Assembly: GCF_011801145.1 (NCBI RefSeq)
Contig: NZ_CP046172.1
Location: 9,610,001-9,674,000 of the forward strand
Length of the DNA: 64,000 nucleotides
Reading direction: 5' to 3'
Origin: Nocardia arthritidis
GTDB lineage: Bacteria; Actinomycetota; Actinomycetes; Mycobacteriales; Mycobacteriaceae
Position 1 is the stretch's first letter. Every line of letters begins with the position of its first letter. The notes beneath the pieces were generated by a model that was not told where the DNA came from, made no database searches, and saw only the letters and a program-made list of their open reading frames with translations. The position numbers and the translations under genes are program-made. Positions 51,834 through 60,850 of this stretch are shown here, piece by piece.

Positions 51834-52208
51834 TCACCTATTCCGCAGCCTCCGGTGTCTGAATCGCATCTTCAATGTCCACCATTTCCGTCGATATTGC
51901 CACCATCGACGCCACCACCATTGGCGCTGCAGCAGCCGATGCGCCCGACCCGGAGAAGGCAGCGGCTCAACGTTACCCTCATTGTTCCACCAGTAAGAAT
52001 GGTGCCCATAGACAATATCTTTCGACCAAAATTCCTCCGATCTGTGATAAATGATATTGTCGCCAACTATCTCCAACCCAGCAAATCGGTCATTTATCCT
52101 TGCCACAGCTTCGTCTTCGGACATATTGAAGGACAGCTGCATCTCGCGCAGGATACTGCTAAAGAAATCTTCCGCGTCGGAATCAACACGGAAAGCGAAT
52201 CTGGCCAT
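51834..52208 (-). CDS. Candidate immunity protein for the DUF3990 toxin
   Basis: 124 aa. The ATG is preceded by GAAAGG and starts 21 bp after the toxin stop. Residues about 1-85 look like a compact immunity-type fold (F-F-S-S-I-L-R-E-M-Q-L, D-R-F-A-G-L-E-I-V-G-D-N, Y-G-H-H-S-Y-W-W). After about residue 87, the sequence turns into an unusual Trp/Arg-rich tail. A shifted frame reads a more ordinary Ala- and acid-containing end, so a frameshift near 51960 is possible. The assignment rests on position and size. Confidence 0.5.
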   Translation of the reverse strand: MARFAFRVDSDAEDFFSSILREMQLSFNMSEDEAVARINDRFAGLEIVGDNIIYHRSEEFWSKDIVYGHHSYWWNNEGNVEPLPSPGRAHRLLQRQWWWRRWWQYRRKWWTLKMRFRHRRLRNR

Positions 52209-52229
52209 GGCCGCCTTTCGCGATTCGGC

Positions 52230-54935
52230 TCATAGGTATGGATCGTCTATCAGTGCTTTTCGCAGAATATATACCGCCTCTGCCGTGTGCCAACTGGTCT
52301 GCTGTCCCCGCCCTGTCGGCTGCCCGGACCTCCGGAAGGCTATGACATCAAGATATGGCCCCTCCACGATGTCGTACGGGTGCATAGTAGCATCGCCAGA
52401 GCGGTTTCGAGTGACGAACTCGATCCAACCGGGATCTACATCATCGAAAACTTGTCGGCTCAGCAAGGCAAAATCTCGTACTGGAACACGGAACTCGACG
52501 ATCCAAGGCTCGCCACCAAATTTATTGGACGCCACATGAGCCCAATCGGATGCCTCACTCAGCACTCTCGTCGTGTAGAAACCGCGACCGAAATCTGCCT
52601 CAGCTTGCCCTCGGGCGATGTCGATTCCATTTTCCCGCAGATCGGCTGCAGCTGCGCGAGTTGTACCGTGATAGAAAGAGATTCGTTCCTCCCACAGTGG
52701 TCGTACAGCATGCGCAGTAGTCTCCCTTGCGGTCTTCGCCCGAGACCACGGCCACCGAGAAATTGAACCGAATACCGACGGCCAGCCCAGAGAGCCGCGT
52801 GAAGGCTTGGAGGCCTCGGACAGGGCAGGTATGCCTCTAGCGGAGACATACGATGAGGAATTGAACTTTGTGGTGAGCCATTCGGATATCGGGGTTCCGG
52901 CGGCGGCGAAGCCAGCTGGCGCTCCGGCAGGTGCTAGACCGTAACCAGCGAGCCGTTGTTCGACCGTGGCGACCGATTCGATAACGCCCTGGAAGGCGGT
53001 GCTGGTCCAGGATGTGAAGCGCTCCGGGAGCGTTCTGATTCGGTCGAACCCGTTGGCGAGGACGGTAGGCGGTGTCGACGGAACACTTATCCCGTTCCTC
53101 GCGAAGCCCGGAACTGTGCTCAGCGGATCTGGTGGTGTGCCCAGACCGCGGAATCCATTGTCGGCCCGTTGTGTCCAAGCAGGGAAGGCGGTCGACGGGG
53201 CCGATGGGTAGGTCGGCGGTGTGAACTCGGGAGACTTCGGTGACGTTGTGGTGTAAGGGTTTTGGCGTTCAGAGGTTGGTACGAGGACGTCGGTGTCGCG
53301 TTCGACCGGTAGGGGGGTGCCGGTCCGGGGTGGATTGGCCCGGTTTCGGCCTAGCTGGAACTGTTCGACCTCGTCGCGTAGCTGTCGGCGGCGGATCTCG
53401 TTGCCGATGCGGGATGCCTCGTCGGCGCCTGCGGCGCCCTTGAAGAGGGCGCGCACTTCCTGACCCAGGGCATACAGTTCGGGGTCGAGCTTCGTCGCCG
53501 CGGTGACGCCCTCGCCTATGCCTCTGATGATGAGGACATCGGGGCCGGGCACCGTGGTTGCGATGTTGAAGCCGAGTTTGGCTGCGGCCCAAGCCGCTTC
53601 GGACCCGCTGTGGTTGCCTTTGCCGTGGGTGTACTCCCATAGAAGTACGCCGGGATCGATGAATTCTTCGGTGAAGGTATCAGTGACGGCGTTGTTGATG
53701 TCTGCCTGGAATTGGTTGAGGGAGAACGGCTTTCCTGCGCGGGGCGGGCGGCCCCGATCGATCGGCGGAGGGGCGGGATACCGAGGCGGATCGGACGGGC
53801 TGGTGAGAACCAGGTCGTTCTGATGTTTGCGGGCGTATTCGACTACCGCCGGGTCCCCACCGTAAATGCCTACGGCGGCCAAACGATCGAACGCCATTTG
53901 GCGCAGCAGCAACTCGTCGGAGTTGCGGGCGGTGCGCGTCATCCATTGCAGGTCGTCTTGCAGCTGGGCCGGGGTGTAGCGGGCCTGCTCGAGGCGGGCA
54001 GTCGCGGCGAGGTATGGATCATCGTCACCGACCCACGGGATTGGACCGGCACTGATCCTGGCAAGGTCGGCGTCCAACTGCGGCTGGGAGTAGTCGGATC
54101 GCGGGACGAAAACCACGCGCGGATGAGCGATTAGGTCCGGCAACGGGGGCGCGGGGTTGGCGGCTGCACCATTGCCGACCTTGGCGGTACCGTAAACCTC
54201 GACGGACCACGATTGTGGTTGTCCCGGTGCGTATTCGACTGTTGCTGGCGCGCCCGCAGGCACCGACTGCCCCGGCCACAACGTCCCCCGGCCGTCGGTG
54301 ACGGCCGGATTCGTCGACTGCCCGCCGGCCATGATGTGCGGCAACTCGTCGAGCGTCTGCTGCATCGGTGTCGACGAATCTGCTCGCGTGCCTGCCGATG
54401 ATGGCTGCGGCTGTTGTTTGCCCGGGGTGTATTCGGGCGTCCCAGGTGCGCCCGCGGGCACCGACTGCCCGGGCCACAATGTCCCCGGACTATCGGTGAC
54501 AGCTGTCGACGGGGGTGTAACCGGGCTGGGTTGGGGGTTCCGGTGGTGGGCGCTGTTGTTGTTAGGGTTGGGGACGGTGGGCAAGTCGGGGAGCCGGTTG
54601 CCGTTGTTGTCCATCGGGGTGTAGGCCTGGGGATCGGTGATTTCCTTCGCCAGCGGCAGCGAGTTTCCGGGAGCAACAGCGGGTAAGCCGTCGCCAGTGG
54701 CGAACGAATCTACGACAGAACGCAATTCGGTAGCGCTGGCAGCCAGCTCGCGACGCCTGAAGATCCGATCGACCATGTCGGCCGCCGATTGCGGGTTCAT
54801 GCCTTCGTAAGTGAAGGTGCGTCCGACCTCGACATCGCCGCCGGTGTCGACGGCGATGGCCGGTGTCAGCGACGCCAACCACTCAGCCTGCTTACCTACC
54901 CACGGGGGCCGGTACGACTCGGCAACAACGGGCAT
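52230..54935 (-). CDS. Polymorphic toxin with C-terminal DUF3990 (ADP-ribosyltransferase-like) domain
   Basis: 901 aa from ATG 54935, preceded by GAGGTG. Residues about 1-70 are a helical N-terminus without a signal peptide. About 90-260 are low-complexity Pro/Thr-rich and contain two copies of T-L-W-P-G-Q-S-V-P-A-G-A-P. About 430-520 hold a helical segment. The last about 150 residues match DUF3990: F-Y-H-G-T (His756), D-F-G-R-G-F-Y-T-T (Tyr787), Y-D-I-V-E-G-P and W-H-T-A-E-A-V (Glu886), the H-Y-E-like triad of ADP-ribosyltransferases. The size and layout resemble contact- or type VII-secreted polymorphic toxins. Its secretion route is unknown. A candidate immunity gene follows. Confidence 0.82.
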   Translation of the reverse strand: MPVVAESYRPPWVGKQAEWLASLTPAIAVDTGGDVEVGRTFTYEGMNPQSAADMVDRIFRRRELAASATELRSVVDSFATGDGLPAVAPGNSLPLAKEITDPQAYTPMDNNGNRLPDLPTVPNPNNNSAHHRNPQPSPVTPPSTAVTDSPGTLWPGQSVPAGAPGTPEYTPGKQQPQPSSAGTRADSSTPMQQTLDELPHIMAGGQSTNPAVTDGRGTLWPGQSVPAGAPATVEYAPGQPQSWSVEVYGTAKVGNGAAANPAPPLPDLIAHPRVVFVPRSDYSQPQLDADLARISAGPIPWVGDDDPYLAATARLEQARYTPAQLQDDLQWMTRTARNSDELLLRQMAFDRLAAVGIYGGDPAVVEYARKHQNDLVLTSPSDPPRYPAPPPIDRGRPPRAGKPFSLNQFQADINNAVTDTFTEEFIDPGVLLWEYTHGKGNHSGSEAAWAAAKLGFNIATTVPGPDVLIIRGIGEGVTAATKLDPELYALGQEVRALFKGAAGADEASRIGNEIRRRQLRDEVEQFQLGRNRANPPRTGTPLPVERDTDVLVPTSERQNPYTTTSPKSPEFTPPTYPSAPSTAFPAWTQRADNGFRGLGTPPDPLSTVPGFARNGISVPSTPPTVLANGFDRIRTLPERFTSWTSTAFQGVIESVATVEQRLAGYGLAPAGAPAGFAAAGTPISEWLTTKFNSSSYVSARGIPALSEASKPSRGSLGWPSVFGSISRWPWSRAKTARETTAHAVRPLWEERISFYHGTTRAAAADLRENGIDIARGQAEADFGRGFYTTRVLSEASDWAHVASNKFGGEPWIVEFRVPVRDFALLSRQVFDDVDPGWIEFVTRNRSGDATMHPYDIVEGPYLDVIAFRRSGQPTGRGQQTSWHTAEAVYILRKALIDDPYL

Positions 54936-55035
54936 GTGAACACCTCACGAAGGCTCGAAAAGCACGGAAGGACGAATCGAGTCCGGCGGCTCGTGTCGAG
55001 GTCCGGTGCGCGGAGCGGAAGTTGCCGGAGACACA

Positions 55036-55063
55036 AAGCGGCCCAGATTGCTCTGGGCCGCTT
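55036..55063 (-). terminator. Terminator at the left end of prophage 2
   Basis: 12-bp perfect inverted repeat AAGCGGCCCAGA / TCTGGGCCGCTT with a 4-nt loop. It lies 41 bp after the last phage gene (stop at 55104) and before the toxin gene's start region. The arms share 11 bases with the terminator at 50789. Confidence 0.8.
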
Positions 55064-55103
55064 CATGTTTCGATATGCAGATGGTGATCGAAGGCGGAGA
55101 TCC

Positions 55104-55400
55104 TCAGATTTCCTGCTGTAGCGAGGAAGGGATCCGATAGCGCGCTACCGGTGGTTCCTGACCCGGCAGGTGCAGACGCAGGAAGGTCCGCAGTTCATCG
55201 ATATGATGCTGGAGTGCGCGGATGAGGCGGATGGCATCGCGGAAGCGCCTTTTATCGTCTGCCGCTTGGGTTTCCAGCGCTTCGATGCGGGCGCGGAGCT
55301 TGTTGACCTCCCGGGCCTGCCATGCGGTGACCGCGCCGATCACAGAGGCAAGCGCCATCCCGGCGGCCTGGATTAGTTCGGGGTCTACGGCTGCTTCCAC
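55104..55400 (-). CDS. Phage small protein with TM segment and coiled coil (lysis module)
   Basis: 98 aa, ATG start, 1 bp after the holin-like gene. One N-terminal hydrophobic segment (A-G-M-A-L-A-S-V-I-G-A-V-T-A-W) followed by a charged helix (E-V-N-K-L-R-A-R-I-E-A-L-E-T) that predicts a coiled coil. It resembles second holins or the membrane-anchored DUF2746-type proteins of actinobacteriophages. Its exact role is inferred from position. Confidence 0.6.
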   Translation of the reverse strand: MEAAVDPELIQAAGMALASVIGAVTAWQAREVNKLRARIEALETQAADDKRRFRDAIRLIRALQHHIDELRTFLRLHLPGQEPPVARYRIPSSLQQEI

Positions 55401-55401
55401 A

Positions 55402-55611
55402 TCAGCTCCCGCCGTCCACGCGGGCGACCGGCGTAACCGCAGGGCGGATTACGAGTCCGGCTATCACCGGTGCCGCCATGCCGTAAAGCGTTGTGGCAGA
55501 GTCGATCCAGTCGGTGTTGAGTTGACGGCCGAGCAGGTAGGCGATGACGCCGGTGAAAGCGACCAGCACCGACCGGACAACCGCCGGTTCGGGAAATCTA
55601 GTGAGGCGCAT
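55402..55611 (-). CDS. Putative holin
   Basis: 69 aa. Two hydrophobic segments (V-L-V-A-F-T-G-V-I-A-Y-L-L-G and G-M-A-A-P-V-I-A-G-L-V-I) with a short loop and a polar C-terminus, next to the endolysin gene (14-bp overlap). This is the usual size and topology of phage holins, which make the lethal membrane lesion releasing the endolysin. Sequence alone cannot exclude an accessory lysis protein. Confidence 0.65.
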   Translation of the reverse strand: MRLTRFPEPAVVRSVLVAFTGVIAYLLGRQLNTDWIDSATTLYGMAAPVIAGLVIRPAVTPVARVDGGS

Positions 55612-56383
55612 TCGCGGTACCTCCCGTGAGCCCGAGCAACTGGTCGATCTTCAATTCCAGAGCCTTGAGCCGCTGCTCGTTGCGGTAGTCCGCCGCATCG
55701 GAATTCAAGATGTAGCCGGCCAGGGTGTCGTGATACGCGGAGTCCGCGACCCGCGACTGGAACCCATAGGTGAGTTCGAAGTGCACCCGACGCAATTTGT
55801 CGAGCAGCTCACGCTGCTCCTGATCCGAAAGTGCCATCAGCGCACTGCCTTTCAATCGATCCGCAACATCTGCGCGGAACTGGTCCATGTCCATGCGGCC
55901 GGGATCCCATTTACCTTGTTTGGGCCCGGCCCACTCCTTGTGGCCGATCACCCGGTCGGCGCCGCGGCCGAGCTTGCGCAGAATCGCCGCGCAGCAGCCG
56001 ACATAGGCGTCGTATTGGGTCTGCGACCAGCCTTCGGTGCCGTTGTTGGCCGCTTCGATGCCGATGGTGTAGAAGTTGGCGTTGTCCTCGGGTAATCCGG
56101 GCCACGAGCCCGCACCCGCATGCCAGGCGACACCGGCCGCGATCACGGTGACCGTGCCGTCCTGGGATAGATGCAACTGTGAAAGCGGACCGTCCAAACC
56201 TGGTACACCATCGGCTATTTCCGACGGCGGGGTATTCGATCCGCCTGTGTGGTGGGCGACGATGCCCCAGATGTCGCCGAAGTCACCGTGCCCGCGATCA
56301 CGCCAACCGGGGTATTCGACTACTCGCAGACCTTCGTCGCGCAATATGTCCGCGAGCCATACCGGATCACCGGTCCAAGGCAT
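55598..56383 (-). CDS. Endolysin: N-acetylmuramoyl-L-alanine amidase
   Basis: 261 aa from ATG 56383. An Amidase_2/PGRP-type domain: G-I-V-A-H-H-T-G-G (zinc His near 44), Y-T-I-G-I-E-A-A-N near 105, and G-H-K-E-W-A-G-P-K-Q-G-K-W-D-P-G, giving zinc His148 and Asp160. Residues about 180-261 form a helical C-terminal region of unknown function with a coiled-coil flavour. It cleaves the amide between muramic acid and peptide in peptidoglycan. No signal peptide, so it depends on the holin. Confidence 0.9.
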   Translation of the reverse strand: MPWTGDPVWLADILRDEGLRVVEYPGWRDRGHGDFGDIWGIVAHHTGGSNTPPSEIADGVPGLDGPLSQLHLSQDGTVTVIAAGVAWHAGAGSWPGLPEDNANFYTIGIEAANNGTEGWSQTQYDAYVGCCAAILRKLGRGADRVIGHKEWAGPKQGKWDPGRMDMDQFRADVADRLKGSALMALSDQEQRELLDKLRRVHFELTYGFQSRVADSAYHDTLAGYILNSDAADYRNEQRLKALELKIDQLLGLTGGTANAPH

Positions 56384-56429
56384 AGTCGTCCTGCTTTCAA
56401 ATACTGAGCGGCGCACTGCCGCACACCGT

Positions 56430-56876
56430 TCACATGATTTGTACGGAGGTACCCGCACCTGGCGAGATGGTGGTGGGCGTGCCGCCGCCGAGACCGGTGA
56501 TCGTGCACATGACCTGGACGGTCAGCAAATCGCCCGCGTTGACAGGGACGGATCGGTCGATATTCAACGTGCCGGATTCTCCGGTCACCTCGTCGCTGGT
56601 GGCGACCACCTTTGTACCCACGAGAAGCTGAGCCTTTTGCGAGATGCCGCCGCCGAGTGGTGCGGACCCACCGGAGAACGCGATCGTGACGACCACCCGG
56701 GCTGAAGCTTTGCCGCCGAGCACCTTCAGTGCATTGCCGACTACAACCGAACCGGTGTCGGCTTTCCAACCCGGAACGACGGTCCAGCCGGCGGGCATCT
56801 GCCACGCTGCGGCCTTGACCATGCTCGATGGCTGGAACGGTGGGATCGGATTGCCCACAATGACAATCAAACTCAC
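56430..56876 (-). CDS. Hypothetical phage tail-associated protein
   Basis: 148 aa from GTG 56876, 13 bp after the preceding stop. Beta-rich with a V-V-V-G-N-A-L-K-V-L region and a C-terminal V-N-A-G-D-L-L-T-V-Q-V-M strand pattern. It resembles small decoration or tail proteins. No motif identifies a function. Confidence 0.55.
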   Translation of the reverse strand: MSLIVIVGNPIPPFQPSSMVKAAAWQMPAGWTVVPGWKADTGSVVVGNALKVLGGKASARVVVTIAFSGGSAPLGGGISQKAQLLVGTKVVATSDEVTGESGTLNIDRSVPVNAGDLLTVQVMCTITGLGGGTPTTISPGAGTSVQIM

Positions 56877-56889
56877 GAGATCATCACAC

Positions 56890-57273
56890 CTATCCAGTTG
56901 AGTTGCCGGATTTCGGCACTGCGACATCCGTTCGTAACGTGCCGGTGGCCGCCTCATCAGCCGTGACCGTCGCGTTGGTCAGGGGTTTGTAAACCCACAG
57001 CACGGTGCTCTCCTTGACGAACGGCACCGAGCCGGGCAAGCCGGACACTCCGCGCGTCTTGGCTATCGGATCGGGGTTGGGCGGCAACGGCATCGAGTCG
57101 AATCGCACGCGACGCGGCTCATCGGCGGCCGTACTGTGATCGCCCTCATGACACCAGTACGTCGTTGTTTTGCCGTATTCTGTTCTGGCCCAAACCAGTT
57201 CGCTACCCTTCGGAACCAGTATGTCGGTCCAGGACGTCCCGATATCGGCCCAGAGCCGGAAAATGGCTGTCAT
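56890..57273 (-). CDS. Hypothetical phage tail-associated protein
   Basis: 127 aa, ATG start. Contains W-A-D-I-G-T-S-W and a run of strands with P-L-P-P-N-P-D-P. 10 bp after the 428-aa tail gene and before a co-directional tail gene. No known domain recognised; part of the tail-fibre region. Confidence 0.55.
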   Translation of the reverse strand: MTAIFRLWADIGTSWTDILVPKGSELVWARTEYGKTTTYWCHEGDHSTAADEPRRVRFDSMPLPPNPDPIAKTRGVSGLPGSVPFVKESTVLWVYKPLTNATVTADEAATGTLRTDVAVPKSGNSTG

Positions 57274-57283
57274 GATTGGCCTT

Positions 57284-58570
57284 TCACAGGGTGGTCACCC
57301 CTTTCAGGCTGGCCTGTAAGCCGTTGCCTGCCGGATTGTCCACGGTGGTGATATTGACGGTGAGCCGATCGCCGGTGTTGAACGGCCACGACCCGGTGAG
57401 CACCGTATCCGCGGTCTGCGCCGTCGACGCGATCGTCGCCGAAGTTCCTGGCACCGGTTTTCCGCTATTGCGAAGTTCCACAACCAGATTGCCGGTGCCT
57501 GCGGTTTCACAACGGTACGTCACCGACGTCACGGTGATATTCCGCTCGATCCGAATACCTTCCGGCATAACGTTCCCCGCGGTCGCGGTGCGCGCGCCGA
57601 AATGGGATTTGAATGCGATGTCATATGCCTGGCCCGCCACCGTCGGCGTCCGCGGGTCGCTCAGCCGCGAATCGTCGGCCGCCACGGCCCCGATAACGGT
57701 TCGAGCGGTTGTCGCGTCCGCGACGGTGACCAGCGAGCGTCCGAGAGCCGTAGCGTCGGCAATCTGATTCACGGGGTGGGTGTGCGACAGCGGTGGTCTC
57801 GCGTCGCTGAGGCGCGGGTCGTCGCCGGCCACGGCGGCGGTCGAGCTCGCACCGATCGTCGGCGGGAAAGTCGCTGGCTTGCCGGTGATTCCGGCCCAGT
57901 CCGTGACGCCCGCGGGTCCGCGGATGACGATGCCCTGTCCGTTCGGCAGCCAGCCACCCGCGGTGGCGCGATACACGTACAGCAGCCCATCGGCCTGCAC
58001 TACGTATTGCGCACCGTCCCGCGGATTCGACGGCAGCTGCGCGTAACTGGCCACTTGGCCATCGATCTGGATACCCGCGCCACGCTCACCGCGCACCACG
58101 GCACTTCCCGGTGAAGCAGGGACCGGCGAGACAAGCGTCAGATCGACCAGTCCGGTCGAGCCCGCATCCGGGTTCGCTCCATCCGGTCCCGGAATATATT
58201 CGGGCACAACGAAACTGAACGACTCGATAGCCACTCGATCGCCGCCGTACGAAAGATCGAACGAAACATGCCACGTCCAATCCTTGGGATTGGTGGCATC
58301 GCTCGGGGCCACCAATCGAATGCCGCGGCTGCCACGCCAGGTGATGTAGCCGTCTCCATCGAGTTCGCATTCGTAGTACTTGGGTAATTGAACATAGGTT
58401 GCGGGCGGTTTAGCCCCGGCAACCAAGATCTTCGGCGCGTTCGCGGTAAATGCAACGGTCCCGCTCAACGGCGGAAATTGGGGCAGGTCACCGAGTTCGG
58501 GACCGTGGGCGATATTCGCGAGGAATCGCCCGACAACCTTTCCATACCTCAATGGGGGCAGAGCGGCCAT
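57284..58570 (-). CDS. Minor tail protein
   Basis: 428 aa. N-terminal 140 residues are beta-rich. A segment I-Q-I-D-G-Q-V-A-S-Y-A-Q-L-P (about residues 165-180) is also found in the tail fibre of prophage 1 ([12 protein letters not shown]), as is the following G-P-A-G. The middle part contains repeated D-D-P/S-R-L-S-D-A/P-R elements, as in tail fibres with D-A-R-x-P repeats. The C-terminal 90 residues are beta-rich. Role in host binding inferred. Confidence 0.72.
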   Translation of the reverse strand: MAALPPLRYGKVVGRFLANIAHGPELGDLPQFPPLSGTVAFTANAPKILVAGAKPPATYVQLPKYYECELDGDGYITWRGSRGIRLVAPSDATNPKDWTWHVSFDLSYGGDRVAIESFSFVVPEYIPGPDGANPDAGSTGLVDLTLVSPVPASPGSAVVRGERGAGIQIDGQVASYAQLPSNPRDGAQYVVQADGLLYVYRATAGGWLPNGQGIVIRGPAGVTDWAGITGKPATFPPTIGASSTAAVAGDDPRLSDARPPLSHTHPVNQIADATALGRSLVTVADATTARTVIGAVAADDSRLSDPRTPTVAGQAYDIAFKSHFGARTATAGNVMPEGIRIERNITVTSVTYRCETAGTGNLVVELRNSGKPVPGTSATIASTAQTADTVLTGSWPFNTGDRLTVNITTVDNPAGNGLQASLKGVTTL

Positions 58571-58678
58571 GAGTCAATGCCTTTCGAACTGTGGGCAGCC
58601 CGGATCGGCACGCCGACTTGAATCGTTGCGCGCGCCGATAGGGAGAGATGGCTATTGGGGTTGCGGCCAGAACACCGG

Positions 58679-59734
58679 CTATACCGGATCGGCATAGACG
58701 ATGAGCTGGGCATCGTTGGGCCGCACGGAGTACCGTGCGGCGCCGAATACCCGTCGAGCGATTACGTACAGCGTGACGGTGAGATTCGCGGCGACGACAC
58801 CGAAGGGCGACGTCGGGCTCAGTGGATTCTGAAACTCGGGCGAAATTACGGCGCCGCCGAAGTTCGGATCCGAGACACCATGCCCATAACCCACCAGATC
58901 ACCGTCGGGGCCGCCGATCCGCACCTCGATGTCACATTTGGATTGGGCGCGGTCACCCTCGGTCCTGATATTGACCCAGCCATTGACCATCGGGCGCCAT
59001 GCCATAGGTTGACCCGGAATGGTGATGACGGCGAGCACTTTCGTGGGGTCGTTCAGACCCGTGCCGCCGGAGAACTGGCCCTGCCCTATGGCCCACGGAC
59101 CACCCAGTCGCGGGCTCGGCGACGGCACGAACCGGTTCAGCGCCGTATTCCAGGCCAAGACGTAATCCTGCGCCAACACATGGGTGGCGTCGATCAAGAC
59201 ATCCGCAGCGTCCTGAATTCGGCCCGCGACTCCGGGATCACCCACATCCCCGACATCTCCTCTCGGGAAGGTGATTTCGAGTTGCTGGCCGGGCGCGGTG
59301 CCGATGACCCGAGCCGTGGCGGCTGATCCCGGCGGGCCGGCGACTGCGGATCCGGTCAGCGTATTCGCTCGGCCGGGCGGCCCGGTTTTACCGAAAGCCG
59401 CTGTGAAGGCGATGAATTCGAGCCCGGTCCAGTAGTAGACGGCTTGTTCGGATATCACCCGCCATGCCTTGCGCGCATCCGCGGCGGTCAGCCGGAGAGC
59501 CCGTAGCGCGGGCAGATCGGCAATGTCGCCCTGCCATTCCCACGGCCAGGCCGGTTCGCCGGCGGGGCCAGCGGGGCCCTGCGGGCCCTGTTGCAGTTCG
59601 ATGATCGCCTCGCGGTCGACCAACTCGAGCGGGTTCACGGTATACGGCAGACCGATCGAGTCGGTGGTGCCGCGCATGGTGATTATTATGTCGTTGTCGT
59701 AGACGGTGTTTCGATCGTTCGCCACTTCACTCAC
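58679..59734 (-). CDS. Minor tail protein, tandem paralogue 3
   Basis: 351 aa. Starts within a 4-bp overlap of the next upstream gene. A short N-terminus is followed by G-P-A-G-P-A-G (collagen-like), an aromatic region Y-Y-W-T-G-L-E-F-I, then I-T-F-P-R-G-D-V-G-D, a G-P-W-A-I-G-Q-G strand, W-R-P-M-V-N-G-W, and a Y-A-D-P-V end. The order is the same in the two genes upstream (59731-60840 and 60851-61888). Probably a receptor-binding or tail-tip fibre component. Confidence 0.72.
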   Translation of the reverse strand: MSEVANDRNTVYDNDIIITMRGTTDSIGLPYTVNPLELVDREAIIELQQGPQGPAGPAGEPAWPWEWQGDIADLPALRALRLTAADARKAWRVISEQAVYYWTGLEFIAFTAAFGKTGPPGRANTLTGSAVAGPPGSAATARVIGTAPGQQLEITFPRGDVGDVGDPGVAGRIQDAADVLIDATHVLAQDYVLAWNTALNRFVPSPSPRLGGPWAIGQGQFSGGTGLNDPTKVLAVITIPGQPMAWRPMVNGWVNIRTEGDRAQSKCDIEVRIGGPDGDLVGYGHGVSDPNFGGAVISPEFQNPLSPTSPFGVVAANLTVTLYVIARRVFGAARYSVRPNDAQLIVYADPV

Positions 59735-60840
59735 TCCATCCCGTTGAAGCGCAGCGCGCCGGATATCGGTGCCGGAGCGACCGGGCGAACCCAGCAGACG
59801 ACCTGGGCCCGATCCATGATGTAGTTGTAGTTCGATTTGCCGGTGATGATCCGGAGCACGACATTCAGTACGGCCGGCTGTCCTGCTCGCACCACGCCGA
59901 CGGAACTGTCGGGTGTAACTCGCGCGCCGTAAAACGGTTGAAAGCCACAGTGATAGGCGATTCCCGACCCCATTCCAGGGCCCAGAGCGACGATCTGGCC
60001 ACTATCGGAGCCGAGCCGAACCTCCGCATCGACACGGGTGTCGAAGGTTTGGCTGTCTTCCACCGTCTGCGCGATGACGCCTCCGGTGACAACCGGTCGC
60101 CAATCACAGTCCTGTGGCGGAATATTCAGTCGGGCAACGATATTCGGCGATGCCGACGTGTTGTACATGGAGTCGGCGAAGCCGGGCCCACCATCCCATG
60201 CCTGGCCGCCGACGATCGACCAAGGACCGCGCAGGCCGGGATACGCACGCGGAACCCACTTTCCGACGGCTTTGCTCCATACCGGAACTGCTCCGTCGAG
60301 ATGGGGGCCGTCTGCGTAGTCGGGCGCTTTTCGGATCGGCCCCGGGCTGCCCTGATCGCCCTTGCGGCCCTTCACTCCGCGGGGAACGGTCAGGTTCATC
60401 GTCAGATTCGGCGGTGTTCCGGTGACCGTGACCTGAAGGTCGGAGCCCACCGGACCGGTGTCAACCGTACCGACACTGACCGTGCACGCGACGCCCTCGG
60501 GTCCGGCGGCCCCGAACGCATCGGCGAAGGTGTCGAAACTCGTTCCGTTCCAATACACCAAGGTGTCCGTACCGCGCACTCGCCACGCTTTTCCCGCATG
60601 CGCCGTATCCAGCTTTGCGGCAAGTGCGGAAAGCACTGCCTGATCGGCGATTTCGCCCTCCCATTGAAATGGCCGGGCGGGATCGCCGACCGGCCCGGTG
60701 TCGCCGAGCGATCCGGTCATCAGTTCGAGCGAGCCGTCGCGGGGCGTCCCATGCAGGGATTGGACGAGCCCGTCGCGCCCGATTCCCTCGTCGAGCCCCC
60801 GGATAAGGGCGGATTGAAAGTAGTCGCCAACGGTAGACAT
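59731..60840 (-). CDS. Minor tail protein, tandem paralogue 2
   Basis: 369 aa. Shares the paralogue layout: G-D-T-G-P-V-G-D, Y-W-N-G-T-S-F-D-T-F, L-T-V-P-R-G-V-K-G-R-K-G-D, G-P-W-S-I-V-G-G, D-W-R-P-V-V-T-G-G and V-R-P-V end. Compared with its neighbours the central part is extended. ATG 10 bp after the first paralogue's stop. Confidence 0.72.
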   Translation of the reverse strand: MSTVGDYFQSALIRGLDEGIGRDGLVQSLHGTPRDGSLELMTGSLGDTGPVGDPARPFQWEGEIADQAVLSALAAKLDTAHAGKAWRVRGTDTLVYWNGTSFDTFADAFGAAGPEGVACTVSVGTVDTGPVGSDLQVTVTGTPPNLTMNLTVPRGVKGRKGDQGSPGPIRKAPDYADGPHLDGAVPVWSKAVGKWVPRAYPGLRGPWSIVGGQAWDGGPGFADSMYNTSASPNIVARLNIPPQDCDWRPVVTGGVIAQTVEDSQTFDTRVDAEVRLGSDSGQIVALGPGMGSGIAYHCGFQPFYGARVTPDSSVGVVRAGQPAVLNVVLRIITGKSNYNYIMDRAQVVCWVRPVAPAPISGALRFNGME

Positions 60841-60850
60841 GTCACCTCAC

